Source of the DNA: Novosphingobium sp. 9U
GTDB lineage: Bacteria > Pseudomonadota > Alphaproteobacteria > Sphingomonadales > Sphingomonadaceae
NCBI RefSeq assembly: GCF_902506425.1
Contig: NZ_LR732469.1
Location: forward strand, 1 to 64,000
Reading direction: 5' to 3'
DNA length: 64,000 bases
Shown here: one piece after another, positions 27,579 to 37,629 of the stretch
Position numbering within the stretch: the first letter of the stretch is position 1
Layout: every line of letters begins with the position of its first letter
The notes under the pieces: generated by a model
What the model was told of the DNA's origin: nothing
Database searches by the model: none
What the model saw: only the letters and a program-made list of their open reading frames with translations
Position numbers and translations under genes: made by a program

Positions 27579-28271
27579 TCAGCGGCCGGTCTGCTTCTTG
27601 CCCGACGTCGCGGCGGGCGCCGCGGCGGGAGCGGCAGCCGCTGCCTGGCCCTGCTGCGCCTGCTGCTGGCGCGCCTCACGGGGCAGCCAGCCGGCGGGCG
27701 GCACGATCTGTGCCGAGGGCAGCAGCGTGTTCAGCTCGTTCAGCACGTCCTGGTTGAGATTGTAGGCGTTGTTGTTCACCGCCACGATCGCCTGCGGGTT
27801 CAGCAGCAGCGAGACCTTCTTCTTGGCCATCGCGTTCTTGACCGCCTGGTCCAGCTTGTCCTCGACCTGCTCGGTTACATAGGCGCGCGACAGGGCGACG
27901 GGCTGCAGGATGCGCTGCAGCTCACCCTGGCCGGACTCCTGCAGCTGCTGGATCGTGGCAGCCTGCTGCTCGAGCGAGGCCTGGGTGGCCTTGCCGCCTT
28001 GGCGATCCGCGTTGAACTTGTCAGCCAACGGCTTCAGCTGCGCATTCAGCGCATTGCCGCGCGACGTCGCCTGGTCGATCTGCGCCTTGTAGGTGGTCTG
28101 ACGTTGCGTTTCGGCGGTCTTGAACGCGTTCGAGTTGGCGATCACTGCGTCCAGATTGGCGACGGCGAGGCCGGGCACCACGACGCCGCTGTCCTGCGCG
28201 AGGACCGGCTGGGCGACGACAGTGCCGAGCATCAGGCTGGCAACCGCGGCGGTCTTGAGGATGTGGTTCAT
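27579..28271 (-). CDS. skp: OmpH/Skp family periplasmic chaperone
   Basis: A 230-aa secreted protein with a signal peptide (residues 1-25, ending VLAQ) and a long, Gln-rich alpha-helical middle (residues 50-150), the tentacle coiled coil of Skp. [17 protein letters not shown] is the conserved first strand. The C-terminal 40 residues are Ala/Gln/Pro-rich and low-complexity, an extension beyond E. coli Skp. It carries outer-membrane proteins to BamA, and its start overlaps the bamA stop (TGATG). Confidence 0.9.
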   Translation of the reverse strand: MNHILKTAAVASLMLGTVVAQPVLAQDSGVVVPGLAVANLDAVIANSNAFKTAETQRQTTYKAQIDQATSRGNALNAQLKPLADKFNADRQGGKATQASLEQQAATIQQLQESGQGELQRILQPVALSRAYVTEQVEDKLDQAVKNAMAKKKVSLLLNPQAIVAVNNNAYNLNQDVLNELNTLLPSAQIVPPAGWLPREARQQQAQQGQAAAAAPAAAPAATSGKKQTGR

Positions 28272-31090
28272 CAGAATTGCGTTCCCACGTTGAAGTTGAA
28301 GGGCTTGGTATCGTCGCCGTCCTGCTTGACCAGGACCTTGGAGAAGTTGATGCGGAACGGCCCGAACGGCGAATTCCAGTTCACGCCGATGCCGACAGAG
28401 ACGCGCGGCTTCCAGGTGTCACCCACGAAGGTCTCTTCGAACGGGTTGATGGTGGTGCCGACCGGATCGCTGGCGACCGTGCAGTTTGCGGCCGGCGCCG
28501 GTGCAACAGTGCCGGTTCCGCTGACGACCGTCTGCGTCGTGCCGCAGGTCTGGATGAACTGGCGGTTGCCGTTCGAATCGAGCTGCGGGATCGTCTGAAC
28601 GTTCTTCGATCCGGTGTTTCCGCCCACCAGCGGGTTCGAGATGCCCCACACCGAACCGGCGTTCACGAAGATCGACGGACGCAGGCCCAATTCGCGTGCG
28701 CCCGACCCGAGCGGGATCTCCACCTCGGCCTTGGCCAGGTAGTAGTACTTGCCGCCGAGCGCATCGTCGGTCCACTCGCTGCGCTTGCTGGAGAGAACAT
28801 CGGTGCCCGGCGGAGTGTCGGTCGCGGTTACTGCCGTGCGCGCGATGATGTTGCCATCCGCATCGACGTAGGGCTTTCGCAGCACGCGCGGGCCAACGCC
28901 GCGAATGTCGAAGCCGCCGATCTGCGGTTCGCCGAGATAGAAGCGGTCGGTCAGGCGGATCTCGTCGTTGTTGAGCGACTTGATCGCACCACCCTCGCCC
29001 GAAAGCGAGAAGATGAAGCCCTTGCCAAGGTTGGTGAACTTGGACGCGTTGGCACGCAGGCGCACGTAGCTGACGTCGCCGCCCAGACCGGCCACGTCCG
29101 CGTTGATCGAAGCGGTGATGCCGCGGGTCGGACGCACGCGGTTGTCGAGCGTGTCGTAGATCAGCGACATGCCGACGATCGAGCTCAGGCGCTTGCCAAT
29201 CGCGTCGCACAGATAGCGTCCGGCGAGCAGCGGGTCGCAAGTCCGGTTCGGCGGATTGAGACGATCCGAGTAGAAGGTGTTCTCGTCCAGCGAGACGTCG
29301 TCGTAGTTGAGGGTATAGCTGCCCACCGCCGTCAGGTACTCGGTGAGCGGCACGCCGGCGCGGACCTGGAAGCCGGTGGTCGACTGCTCGTAGGTCGTGT
29401 TGCGGTCGGAGTTGTAATAATTGAAGCTGTTGAGGTCGCGGCGGTAAACATTGACGCCCAGCGACACGTTCTTGTCGAACACGTAAGGTTCGGAGAAGCT
29501 CGCCTCGACGCTCTTGGAATAGCGCGAGTAGCTACCCGACAGCCCGACCGTCTGGCCGCGGCCGCGGAAGTTGCGCTGGCGGATCGAGGCCTGGAAGATG
29601 AAGCTTTCGAGGCTGGAGAAGCCGGCCGAAAGCTGGAGTTCGCCGGTGGGCTTCTCCTCGACGTTGGCTTCCAGGATGATGCGGTCGTCCGAAGCGCCGG
29701 GCTTCTGCTCGACCTCAAACTTCTCCTGGAAGTAGCCGAGCGACTTGATGCGGTTGGTCGAACGCTTGACCTGCAGCGAGTTGAACGCGTCGCCCTCTGC
29801 GAGGCGGAACTCGCGGCGGACCACCTTATCCTGCGTCAGCGTGTTGCCGTTGACGTCGATCCGCTCGACATAGACGCGCGGCGCCTCGGCGATCACGAAA
29901 GTCAGACCCATGGTGAGGTCTTCCTTGTTGCGATCGTAATTCGGGCGCACGTCGGCAAAGGCGTAGCCGAAGGCACCGGCAGTGTCGTTCAACTGCTCGA
30001 TCGTGTCTTCGACCAGCTTGGCGTTGTACCAGTCGCCCTTCTTCATCGCCAGGCGCGCGGCGAGCTTGTCGGAGTCGAAGTCGCGCAGCTGGCTGTCGAC
30101 CTTGACGTCGCCGAACTTGTAGCGCTGGCCTTCCTCCACCACGTAGGTGATGATGAAGTCCTTCTTGTCCGGCGTCAGCTCGGCCACCGCAGACACCACG
30201 CGGAAGTCGGCATAGCCCTGCGTCAGGTAGAACTGGCGCAGCTTCTGCTGGTCGAACGCCATGCGATCGGGATCGTAGCTGGTGGTCGAGCTGAAGATCT
30301 TGGTCAGGCCGGTGGTCTTGGTGACCATCTCGCCACGCAGCTCGCCGTCGGAGAACTTCTCGTTACCGATGATGTTGATCTGCCGGACCTTGGACTTGTC
30401 GCCCTCGGTGATCTCGAACACGATGTCGACGCGGTTCTGGTCGAGCATGACCATCTTGGGCTCGACCGTCGCGGCATAGCGACCCTGGCGCTTGTACAGC
30501 TCGATGATGCGCGCAACGTCGGCCCGAACCTTGGACCGCGTGAAGATCTGGCGCGCGGCGACCTTGATCTCCGGCAGGATCTTCTCGTCCTTGATCCGCT
30601 TGTTGCCCTCCAGGATGATGCGGTTGACGACCGGGTTTTCCTTGACCTGGATCGTCACCACGCCGGCGTCCTGCGTCACCTGGACGTCGGAGAACAGCTC
30701 GGTCTCGTAGAGGTCCTTCAGCGCCTGGTCGGCGGCGGCGGACGTATAGGTCTGGCCGGCGCGCAGCTTGACGTAGGAGAGCACCGTCTGCGGCTCGAGG
30801 CGCTCGGCACCGGTTACGCGGATGGTCTGGATGGTCGGCCCTTGCGCCTCGGGAGCCGGTGCCGCGGCAGCGGCCGGCGCTGGGGCGCGGGCAGCAGGAG
30901 TGCGTGCCGGAGTACGTGCAGGCGTTCCGGCCGGAGCTCGCGTCTGGGACGCAGTGGGCGCACTGGCCGGGGCGGCCTGGGCGAACGCGGCGCCGGGCAG
31001 CGCAGTCAACCCGGTGGTCCCCAGGAGCGCCACGGCCACCTGCGAGGCACGGCGGGCCCTATCGCTGCGAACCATTTCCCATCCCATCAT
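28271..31090 (-). CDS. bamA: Outer membrane protein assembly factor BamA
   Basis: The 939-aa central subunit of the BAM complex. A signal peptide (ending GAAFAQ) is followed by an unusual Ala/Pro/Thr-rich linker of about 45 residues with short TPAR repeats, then five POTRA domains (first IQTIRVTGAERLEPQTVLSY) and a 16-strand barrel from about residue 480 with FSLSGEGGA, DRFYLGEPQIGGFDIRGVGP and a C-terminal aromatic (NFNVGTQF). Starts at 31090, 31087 or 31075 all give a signal peptide. It lies 175 bp after rseP. Confidence 0.96.
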   Translation of the reverse strand: MMGWEMVRSDRARRASQVAVALLGTTGLTALPGAAFAQAAPASAPTASQTRAPAGTPARTPARTPAARAPAPAAAAAPAPEAQGPTIQTIRVTGAERLEPQTVLSYVKLRAGQTYTSAAADQALKDLYETELFSDVQVTQDAGVVTIQVKENPVVNRIILEGNKRIKDEKILPEIKVAARQIFTRSKVRADVARIIELYKRQGRYAATVEPKMVMLDQNRVDIVFEITEGDKSKVRQINIIGNEKFSDGELRGEMVTKTTGLTKIFSSTTSYDPDRMAFDQQKLRQFYLTQGYADFRVVSAVAELTPDKKDFIITYVVEEGQRYKFGDVKVDSQLRDFDSDKLAARLAMKKGDWYNAKLVEDTIEQLNDTAGAFGYAFADVRPNYDRNKEDLTMGLTFVIAEAPRVYVERIDVNGNTLTQDKVVRREFRLAEGDAFNSLQVKRSTNRIKSLGYFQEKFEVEQKPGASDDRIILEANVEEKPTGELQLSAGFSSLESFIFQASIRQRNFRGRGQTVGLSGSYSRYSKSVEASFSEPYVFDKNVSLGVNVYRRDLNSFNYYNSDRNTTYEQSTTGFQVRAGVPLTEYLTAVGSYTLNYDDVSLDENTFYSDRLNPPNRTCDPLLAGRYLCDAIGKRLSSIVGMSLIYDTLDNRVRPTRGITASINADVAGLGGDVSYVRLRANASKFTNLGKGFIFSLSGEGGAIKSLNNDEIRLTDRFYLGEPQIGGFDIRGVGPRVLRKPYVDADGNIIARTAVTATDTPPGTDVLSSKRSEWTDDALGGKYYYLAKAEVEIPLGSGARELGLRPSIFVNAGSVWGISNPLVGGNTGSKNVQTIPQLDSNGNRQFIQTCGTTQTVVSGTGTVAPAPAANCTVASDPVGTTINPFEETFVGDTWKPRVSVGIGVNWNSPFGPFRINFSKVLVKQDGDDTKPFNFNVGTQF

Positions 31091-31265
31091 CAACGCCAAT
31101 CCCGTAAGCGCCCGCGCGCCAAAGTGGTCGATCTCAACCCCCGGCCGGCTGCCGAAAGAGTGGCAGACACGAACCAAACACAATCGCCGCCCTCTGCCCG
31201 ATGGACGAAATCCGATCAAGCAGCCATTCCGGGCACGACCGCCCACCTATGTGAAAAACCTGCCG

Positions 31266-32381
31266 CTATCCCCCGAAAATCGGCAGCGATACAATGTCGT
31301 TGATCGTCACGATCAGCATCAGCGTGAGCACCAGCGCCACGCCGGTGCGAACCGCCCATTCCTGACTCCGCAAACCAAGCGGCTTCCGACGAACTGCTTC
31401 AGCCGCGTAAAAAGCCAAGTGACCGCCATCGAGACCCGGAATTGGCAGTATGTTGATGAATGCCAAGTTAATCGAGATGAGCGCTGCAAAGCTCACGAAT
31501 GGGGCCCAGCCTAGGCTCAACTGCTCACCCGAATACTTGGCGATCTTGATCGGGCCGCCCAGTTCCTTGACCGAGCGTTCGCCGGTGAAGATCTGAGCGA
31601 TGCCGGTCACCATCATGCGCATCACGCCGAAGCTCTGGTCGACGCCAAGCCGCACCGCTTCGAGCGGACCGACCGGCACGACCTTGCCCGTGCCGCCAGC
31701 GATGCCGATCCGTCCGACCCGCGCCTCGTTGCCGAACTTGTCATGCTCGACCGAGCTGCCGATCTGGACCGACAGGATCACGGTCTGCTCGCCGCGCTTG
31801 ACCGCGATCGGCACCGTACGGCCCGGATAAGGCACCACGTACTGCGGAATCTCGTTGAAGTTCTCGATCCGCTCACCGCCGACCGCGATGATGCGGTCGC
31901 CGACTTCCATGCCGGCGGCCTGCGCGGGTGAGCCTTTGGCAAACGCTTGCACCTCGGGCACCGCGACCAGGCGGCCGTAGGTCGCGTTGAAAGCGGCGAA
32001 GATCAGCACGGCGCAGATCAGGTTGGTCAGCGGTCCGGCGAGCACCACGAGCGTGCGCTGCCACAAGGGCTTTGCGTGGAAGGTCTGTGCCCGCTCCGCC
32101 GGAGTGAGGCCGTCCTGCCCCGGCGCGGGCGCACTGGCCGGGTTCATGTCGCCGGCAAACTGGACGTACCCGCCCAAGGGCAGCGCCGAAAGCTTCCAGC
32201 GGGTGCCACGCTTGTCGGTGAAGCCGGCGAGTTCCTTGCCGAACCCGACCGAGAACGCGTCCGCCTTGATGCCGAACAGCCGGCCGACGAGGTAGTGGCC
32301 CAGCTCGTGCAACACCACCAAAGGACCGAGCACGAGCAGGAAGCCGATGGCCATGGTCAGCAACGAGGGGGAGTTCATCAT
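31266..32381 (-). CDS. rseP: RIP metalloprotease RseP
   Basis: A 371-aa site-2 intramembrane protease. Zinc motif HELGH (H25, E26, H29) lies in the first helix, PDZ-type region VGDRIIAVGGERIENFNEI follows, and the third metal ligand is in ILPIPGLDGGHL. In other bacteria it cleaves anti-sigma factors and remnant signal peptides. It overlaps the dxr stop by 4 nt and sits between dxr and bamA, the conserved order. Confidence 0.95.
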   Translation of the reverse strand: MMNSPSLLTMAIGFLLVLGPLVVLHELGHYLVGRLFGIKADAFSVGFGKELAGFTDKRGTRWKLSALPLGGYVQFAGDMNPASAPAPGQDGLTPAERAQTFHAKPLWQRTLVVLAGPLTNLICAVLIFAAFNATYGRLVAVPEVQAFAKGSPAQAAGMEVGDRIIAVGGERIENFNEIPQYVVPYPGRTVPIAVKRGEQTVILSVQIGSSVEHDKFGNEARVGRIGIAGGTGKVVPVGPLEAVRLGVDQSFGVMRMMVTGIAQIFTGERSVKELGGPIKIAKYSGEQLSLGWAPFVSFAALISINLAFINILPIPGLDGGHLAFYAAEAVRRKPLGLRSQEWAVRTGVALVLTLMLIVTINDIVSLPIFGG

Positions 32382-33535
32382 GCCAGCGCCTCCGTCAGCT
32401 CACGCGCACGAGCGCGCGCCTCGCGGTCGATCGCGAGGACGTCGGACAGGCACGCCGGAGCCGGCGCGGCATAGGAACTGAGTACATTTTCCACTTCTGC
32501 CGCGATCCGTGTGAACCCAATCTGACCGGACAGGAACGCTGCGACCGCTATCTCATTGGCGGCATTGAGAACTGCCGGGGCCGCTCCACCCGTCTGCGCG
32601 GCCTCACGGGCCAGGCGGGTGGCCGGGAAGCGCTCCTCATCAGGCGCGCGGAAGGTGAGTTCACCGATGGCGGCGAGATCGAGCGGCGGCATCGGCGTTG
32701 CCATCCGGCGCGGCCATGCGAGCGCCGAGGCGATCGGCACGCGCATGTCGGATGGGCCCAGTTGCGCCAGGGTCGATCCGTCGCGGTACTCCACCATGGA
32801 GTGCACCACCGACTGCGGGTGGACGATGATGCGCAAGCGGTCGAGCCCGACGGGGAACAAGTGAAAGGCCTCGATCAGTTCGAGGCCCTTGTTGAACATG
32901 GTCGCCGAATCGACGCTGATCTTGGCGCCCATGTCCCAGTTGGGGTGCTTGACCGCCTCGGCCGGGGTGGCGACGGCAAGCCGCTCGGCCGACCAGTCGC
33001 GGAACGGGCCGCCGCTGGCGGTCAGCGTGATCGAGCGCACGTCGGCGGGATCGTTGCCGGCGAGGCACTGGAAGATGGCGTTGTGCTCGGAGTCGACAGG
33101 CAGCAGCACCGTGCCGCAGCGGCGCACGGCCGCCGTCATCACGTCTCCGGCAGAGACCAGCGCTTCCTTGTTGGCGAGCGCGACCACCCTGCCCTGCTCG
33201 ATCGCCGCCATCGTCGGCGCAAGACCGGCGCAGCCGACGATGGCGGCGATGACGATGTCCGTCGGGCGCGAAGCCGCCTCGACCAGCGCGTTCGCCCCGG
33301 CGGTCGCGGCGATGCCCGATCCGGCGAGCGCCTCGCGCAGCTCCGGAAGGCAGGTCTCGTCGGCGACGACGGCGACCTCGGCACGAAACTCGCGCGCCAG
33401 CTTTGCGAGTTCTCGAGCCTGGCAGTTGGCGGTCAGCGCAACGATGCGCCAGTCATCCGGGTTGCGTCGGATCAGGTCGAGCGTGGAGGCGCCGATCGAG
33501 CCGGTTGCACCCAGGATAGAAATCGATCGAGTCAT
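32378..33535 (-). CDS. dxr: 1-deoxy-D-xylulose-5-phosphate reductoisomerase
   Basis: The 385-aa NADPH-dependent second enzyme of the MEP isoprenoid pathway. N-terminal ILGATGSIGASTLDLI binds NADPH, ALANKEALVSAGD and DSEHNAIFQCLAG carry metal and substrate ligands, and NWDMGAKISVDSATMFNKGL is diagnostic. The start at 33535 overlaps the cdsA stop (ATGA); the longer open frame upstream is a cdsA shadow. Isoprenoid supply here feeds the uppS product next door. Confidence 0.97.
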   Translation of the reverse strand: MTRSISILGATGSIGASTLDLIRRNPDDWRIVALTANCQARELAKLAREFRAEVAVVADETCLPELREALAGSGIAATAGANALVEAASRPTDIVIAAIVGCAGLAPTMAAIEQGRVVALANKEALVSAGDVMTAAVRRCGTVLLPVDSEHNAIFQCLAGNDPADVRSITLTASGGPFRDWSAERLAVATPAEAVKHPNWDMGAKISVDSATMFNKGLELIEAFHLFPVGLDRLRIIVHPQSVVHSMVEYRDGSTLAQLGPSDMRVPIASALAWPRRMATPMPPLDLAAIGELTFRAPDEERFPATRLAREAAQTGGAAPAVLNAANEIAVAAFLSGQIGFTRIAAEVENVLSSYAAPAPACLSDVLAIDREARARARELTEALA

Positions 33536-34314
33536 GAAAGCGTGAATAGCCGGGCAATGATGAAGATCGTCCCGAATACCACCAGCACGGCCAAGAGGCC
33601 ATCGACCCTGTCGAACAGGCCTCCGTGCCCCGGCAGCAGCTTGCCCGAGTCCTTCACGCCCGCGGTGCGCTTCATCCAGCTCTCGAAGAAGTCGCCGGCT
33701 TGCGCCACCACGGCGACGGCCAGGCCCATGCCGATCAGCTCCATCGGACTGGCGGCGATGGCCACCGCGGTGAGCTGCGCATCGGGCGCAGCGGCAAGGA
33801 TGCGGCCGGCGTTGGCCAGCACCACCCAGATCACCAGGGTCGCGCCGATCACCCCGCCCAGCAGCCCTGCCCAGGTCTTCGAGGGACTGATCCGGGGCGC
33901 GATCTTCGGTCCGCCGAGCGCCCGGCCCATGAAGTAGGCGCCGACATCGGTCCCGATCACTGCGCCCACGATCAGCAGCACCAGCGCGATGCCCGCCGCC
34001 TCCTGGCGGACCTGGATCAGGATGGCGCTGGCCATGCCGCAATAGATCGCGCCTGCAGAGCGCCAGGCGTTGCGCGCGGTGCCCGGTGCCGTGAACTGCA
34101 GCACCAGCGTGCTCCATTCGAACCAGACACCGATGCCGATGATCAGCACGAACACGGTCCACGCCATGTCGCCCAGCCATAGCGCCGTGCCCGAGACCAC
34201 CAGCATGACCAATGCCGTCAGCGCGCGCTTGGGCAAGTCGGCGTTGCGTGTCGCCAGCGGCACCTTGACCGACGGGCCGTCAGCCATTCGATCGTTCGGA
34301 TCAGCGCCCGCCAT
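33532..34314 (-). CDS. cdsA: Phosphatidate cytidylyltransferase
   Basis: A 260-aa, 6-8-helix inner-membrane enzyme making CDP-diacylglycerol, the substrate of PgsA (at 7.2 kb). The CdsA signature appears in the C-terminal half: SPSKTWAGLLGGVIGA and KDSGKLLPGHGGLFDRVDGLL. It overlaps uppS by 14 nt from the start at 34314; an ATG nine codons later (34287) is an alternative. Part of the pyrH-frr-uppS-cdsA-dxr chain. Confidence 0.95.
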   Translation of the reverse strand: MAGADPNDRMADGPSVKVPLATRNADLPKRALTALVMLVVSGTALWLGDMAWTVFVLIIGIGVWFEWSTLVLQFTAPGTARNAWRSAGAIYCGMASAILIQVRQEAAGIALVLLIVGAVIGTDVGAYFMGRALGGPKIAPRISPSKTWAGLLGGVIGATLVIWVVLANAGRILAAAPDAQLTAVAIAASPMELIGMGLAVAVVAQAGDFFESWMKRTAGVKDSGKLLPGHGGLFDRVDGLLAVLVVFGTIFIIARLFTLS

Positions 34315-34990
34315 AGCGCCGCTCGCGCATGACGAAGGTGTCCATCGCCTCTTTCAAGTGCTCGGCGGTGAAGTCGGGCCAGAGCACCTCGGTGAAGTAC
34401 ATCTCGGCATAGGCGGCCTGCCACAGCAGGAAGTTTGACAGCCGCTCCTCGCCCGAGGTCCGGATCAGCAGATCCAGCGGCGGCAGGTCCGCGGTGTCGA
34501 GCTCTGCCGCGATCGTCTCGGGCGTAATCGGCCCCTTGGCGGCGGCCGCCGTAGCAGCGCGGGCGATCTCGTCATGCGCGCCGTAGTTCAGCGCGACGGC
34601 CAGCGTAGTGCCAGTGTTGTCGGCAGTGCGGGCGATCGCACGGTCGATCATCTCGACGACATCGGGCTTGAACGCCTTGTAGTTGCCGATGATCTTCAGC
34701 TTGACGTCGGCCTGCGCAATCTCCTCCAGGTCCGAGAGGATGAAGCGCTTCATCAGCGTCATCAGGTCCGAGACTTCGTCCTCCGGACGGCGCCAGTTTT
34801 CCGTGGAAAAGGCGTAGATCGTCAGCGCCTCCAGCCCGAACTCGCGCGCGCCGTTCACGACCCGGCGCACCGCCTCCACCCCGCGCTGATGGCCGAGCGC
34901 GCGCGGAAGGTGGCGCTTCTTCGCCCAGCGGCCGTTGCCATCCATGATGATGGCGACGTGGCGGGCCCTGGCGGGTTCGGACTTGCTCAC
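34301..34990 (-). CDS. uppS: Isoprenyl transferase (undecaprenyl diphosphate synthase)
   Basis: The 229-aa cis-prenyltransferase that makes the C55 lipid carrier for peptidoglycan and polysaccharides. HVAIIMDGNGRWAKKR carries the catalytic D17, AFSTENWRRP the substrate loop, and DLLIRTSGEERLSNFLLWQ motif V. It lies 43 bp after frr and overlaps cdsA. Confidence 0.97.
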   Translation of the reverse strand: MSKSEPARARHVAIIMDGNGRWAKKRHLPRALGHQRGVEAVRRVVNGAREFGLEALTIYAFSTENWRRPEDEVSDLMTLMKRFILSDLEEIAQADVKLKIIGNYKAFKPDVVEMIDRAIARTADNTGTTLAVALNYGAHDEIARAATAAAAKGPITPETIAAELDTADLPPLDLLIRTSGEERLSNFLLWQAAYAEMYFTEVLWPDFTAEHLKEAMDTFVMRERRYGGR

Positions 34991-35033
34991 AGCACCGCCG
35001 TTCGTGCCGACCGAAACCGAGTGCTGATACGCA

Positions 35034-35591
35034 TCACTTGCCCAGGATGTCCTTCTCCTTGCGGGCGAATTCCTCGTCGGCAGCCTTGATCTGCTCGTCG
35101 GTCAGCTTCTGCAGCTCGGTTTCCAACCGCTTGCGGTCGTCCTCGGAGATTTCCTTCTTGTTCTCGTCGGTCTTGAGGTTGTCCATGCCGTCGCGCCGCA
35201 CGTTGCGGATCGCGATGCGGGCCTTCTCGGCATAGGATCCGGCGAGCTTGGCCAGCTCCTTGCGGCGCTCCTCGGTCAGGTCGGGGATCGGCAGGCGCAG
35301 CGTGGTGCCGTCGTTGATCGGGTTGAGGCCGAGGCCCGCCGAGCGGATCGCTTTCTCCACCGGGCTGACGTTGCTCTTGTCCCAGACTTGCACCGAGATC
35401 ATCCGCGGCTCGGGCACCGAGACCGAGGCGACCTGGTTCAACGGCATCTGGCTGCCGTAGACGGTGACGGTGATCGGATCGAGCAGGTTGGCGCTCGCCC
35501 GGCCCGTGCGCAGGCCCGCAAGATCGCTGGCGAGCGCGTCTACGGCGCCCTTCATGCGGCGTTCGAGGTCTGCCTTATCGTACTTGGCCAT
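35034..35591 (-). CDS. frr: Ribosome recycling factor
   Basis: The 185-aa two-domain protein that splits post-termination ribosomes with [23 protein letters not shown] and [19 protein letters not shown] are conserved, and the C-terminal three-helix bundle carries [20 protein letters not shown]. It starts 3 nt after the pyrH stop, so the two are co-translated. Confidence 0.98.
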   Translation of the reverse strand: MAKYDKADLERRMKGAVDALASDLAGLRTGRASANLLDPITVTVYGSQMPLNQVASVSVPEPRMISVQVWDKSNVSPVEKAIRSAGLGLNPINDGTTLRLPIPDLTEERRKELAKLAGSYAEKARIAIRNVRRDGMDNLKTDENKKEISEDDRKRLETELQKLTDEQIKAADEEFARKEKDILGK

Positions 35592-35594
35592 GGT

Positions 35595-36314
35595 TCAGGC
35601 TCCCTTCTGGACGATCGTTGCGGTGCCTTCTCCAGCGAGGATGCGGGCGAGGTTGCCCTGCTCGCGGATCGAGAACACCACGATCGGAATCGCGTTGTCG
35701 CGGCACAAGGCCACGGCGGAGGCGTCCATCACCTTCAGATTGTCGGCGAGGACCTTGTCGTAATCTACTGTGTCGTAACGCTTGGCCGAAGGGTTGGTTT
35801 TCGGGTCCGAGTCATAGACGCCATCCACGCTGGTGCCCTTCAGCAGCGCGTCGCACCGCATCTCGGCGGCGCGCAAGGCCGCGCCGGAGTCGGTGGTGAA
35901 GTATGGTGCGCCCACGCCGGCGGCAAAGATCACCACGCGGCCCTTCTCCAGGTGCCGCTCGGCCCGGCGGCGGATCACCGGCTCGCAGACCTGGTCCATC
36001 TGCACCGCCGACTGCACGCGTGTCTCGACTCCCAGCTGCTCCAGCGCGTTCTGCATCGCCAGCGCATTCATCACGGTGGCGAGCATGCCCATGTAGTCGG
36101 CCTGCGCGCGGTCCATGCCCTTGGCTGCGCCCGCCATGCCGCGGAAGATGTTGCCGCCACCGATGACGAGACAGATCTCGAGGCCCGTTTCTTTGGCTGC
36201 CTTCACTTCCTTGGCCATCTCGGCGACGAACTCGGGATCGATCCCGAACTGCTGGCTGCCCATGAGCACTTCGCCCGAGAGTTTCAGGAGGACGCGCTTG
36301 TAGGGGGATGCCAT
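35595..36314 (-). CDS. pyrH: UMP kinase
   Basis: The 239-aa hexameric kinase of the amino-acid-kinase fold that converts UMP to [40 protein letters not shown] [16 protein letters not shown], and FFTTDS-like [13 protein letters not shown] are family motifs. The start [15 protein letters not shown] at 36314 is chosen by homology; the frame runs open well upstream without similarity. The usual rpsB-tsf pair does not precede it here; a DUF2721 gene does. Confidence 0.97.
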   Translation of the reverse strand: MASPYKRVLLKLSGEVLMGSQQFGIDPEFVAEMAKEVKAAKETGLEICLVIGGGNIFRGMAGAAKGMDRAQADYMGMLATVMNALAMQNALEQLGVETRVQSAVQMDQVCEPVIRRRAERHLEKGRVVIFAAGVGAPYFTTDSGAALRAAEMRCDALLKGTSVDGVYDSDPKTNPSAKRYDTVDYDKVLADNLKVMDASAVALCRDNAIPIVVFSIREQGNLARILAGEGTATIVQKGA

Positions 36315-36400
36315 GGGGCCGGGGTTCTCGCTGGGCTGGAGGTCGGCTGCGGCTTTAGGTTGGCGCGGCGCGGTTGCCAAGGGGCGAGGTGGCGGCGGAG

Positions 36401-36841
36401 TCAGAGCTTGCGGTGCAGCTCGAGATAGTCCCCCGGAATCCGCAGCGCTTGCGCGGCCACTTGCGTCTCCCGAAGGAACAAAAGCAGCCCCCACATCAAC
36501 AGCGACAGCGCGATGATGAAGGTTCCGGCGGCAACCTGTTGCAGGTTCGTCCTCGCCACTTCCTCCACGAAGAGGAGCCCGACGGTCGTTCCGATGAACA
36601 GGCACGATAGCACCAGCAGCCGGATCGCCCGCGTACTCAGCTCCACCCTGCGGTCAACAAGCCGGATCTCGATCACGACCATGTCGTGGGCCGCGCCTGT
36701 CGTATTGGTGTGCAATTCCTGTAGGATCCGCGCGCGATCGACCACTCTCCCCAGGCGGGTCGAGATCAGGTTCAGCATGTTGCCGATCGCGACCAGCACG
36801 AACACGGGTGCCAGGGCGAGTTGAATGGTCTGTGCAATCAT
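36401..36841 (-). CDS. DUF2721 family membrane protein
   Basis: A 146-aa protein with an N-terminal helix ([19 protein letters not shown]), a basic cytoplasmic loop ([20 protein letters not shown], the DUF2721 signature) and two further helices ([36 protein letters not shown]). Function unknown. The start at 36841 places the first helix at the N-terminus. It lies 86 bp upstream of pyrH on the same strand and is divergent from rplO. Confidence 0.87.
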   Translation of the reverse strand: MIAQTIQLALAPVFVLVAIGNMLNLISTRLGRVVDRARILQELHTNTTGAAHDMVVIEIRLVDRRVELSTRAIRLLVLSCLFIGTTVGLLFVEEVARTNLQQVAAGTFIIALSLLMWGLLLFLRETQVAAQALRIPGDYLELHRKL

Positions 36842-36992
36842 CGGTAAATTCGATCCAAGGAGAGGCGGTGCAAGGTGCGGCAACGAATCAAGGTTATCGA
36901 AACGCGTCGACAATAGAGGTGACAGCAATCGCACATTCGCCTAAGGGCCGCCGCTTCCATCAGCGCGACAAAAGCGAAAGCGAGTGCATACC

Positions 36993-37523
36993 ATGAATCT
37001 GAACGACATCCGCGACAACGAAGGCGCCCGTCACCGCCGCATGCGCGTGGGCCGGGGCATCGGCTCGGGCAAGGGCAAGACCTCGGGCCGCGGCCAGAAG
37101 GGTGCCAAGGCACGCTCGGGCGTCTCGATCAACGGCTTCGAGGGCGGCCAGATGCCGCTCCACATGCGTATTCCGAAGCGCGGCTTCAGCAACAAGGCGT
37201 TCGCCAAGGACTACGCCGAGGTCAACCTCGGCCTGATCCAGAAGGCGATCGACGGCGGCAAGCTCGACATCTCGGGCACCGTCGACCACGCCGCGCTCAA
37301 GGCCGCTGGCCTGGCCCGTGGCGGCAGCGACGGCGTGCGCCTGCTCGGCAAGGGTGAGCTGACCGCCAAGGTCGCGTTCTCGGTCGCTGGCGTCACCGCC
37401 GGTGCTCGCGCCGCGGTCGAGAAGGCCGGCGGTTCGGTCGCGATCCCCGAGCCCGTGGCGAAGACCGGCAAGTATGCCGAGACGCCGCGCGGCAAGAACG
37501 CTGCCAAGGCAGCCAAGGCCTAA
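36993..37523 (+). CDS. rplO: 50S ribosomal protein uL15
   Basis: A 176-aa large-subunit protein. [35 protein letters not shown] and [17 protein letters not shown] are diagnostic. An in-frame ATG three codons upstream (36984) is the only close alternative start. Normally rplO follows rpmD inside the spc operon. Here the upstream neighbour is divergent DUF2721 and no rpmD or rpsE is present, so it must have its own promoter in the 151-bp gap. Confidence 0.96.
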   Translation: MNLNDIRDNEGARHRRMRVGRGIGSGKGKTSGRGQKGAKARSGVSINGFEGGQMPLHMRIPKRGFSNKAFAKDYAEVNLGLIQKAIDGGKLDISGTVDHAALKAAGLARGGSDGVRLLGKGELTAKVAFSVAGVTAGARAAVEKAGGSVAIPEPVAKTGKYAETPRGKNAAKAAKA

Positions 37524-37542
37524 GCGACAGTACACCAACGGC

Positions 37543-37570
37543 GCGGCGCTTTCCTTGTGGAGAGCGCCGC
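37543..37570. promoter_or_regulatory. Strong hairpin between rplO and secY
   Basis: GCGGCGCTTTCC (37543-37554) pairs with GGAGAGCGCCGC (37559-37570) at 11 of 12 positions around a TTGT loop, 20 bp after the rplO stop. A weak TTCGTC follows. It could be a partial terminator, a processing site or an attenuator between rplO and secY. Confidence 0.6.
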
Positions 37571-37602
37571 TTCGTCAAGTTGATGCGGGATTGCCGCGGC
37601 TT

Positions 37603-37629
37603 TCGAGACAACTATATGCGCTGTCTCGA
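37603..37629. promoter_or_regulatory. Second palindrome and possible promoter before secY
   Basis: TCGAGACA (37603-37610) and TGTCTCGA (37622-37629) are perfect inverted repeats around an 11-nt loop holding TATATG. TTGCCG lies 16 nt before TATATG, so this could be a secY promoter with an overlapping operator, or simply an mRNA hairpin. No regulator is recognised. Confidence 0.35.

Noticed and set aside
28277..31303. 1008-aa ORF antisense to bamA
   Set aside because: Its sequence is Val/Asp/Arg/Leu-rich with no domain pattern, and it is the complement of an unmistakable BamA. Long antisense frames are expected where GC content at third positions is high.
36842..36992. Remnant of rpmD upstream of rplO
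   Set aside because: All three plus-strand frames were read; no uL30-like segment such as the IGSPIRR motif is visible.
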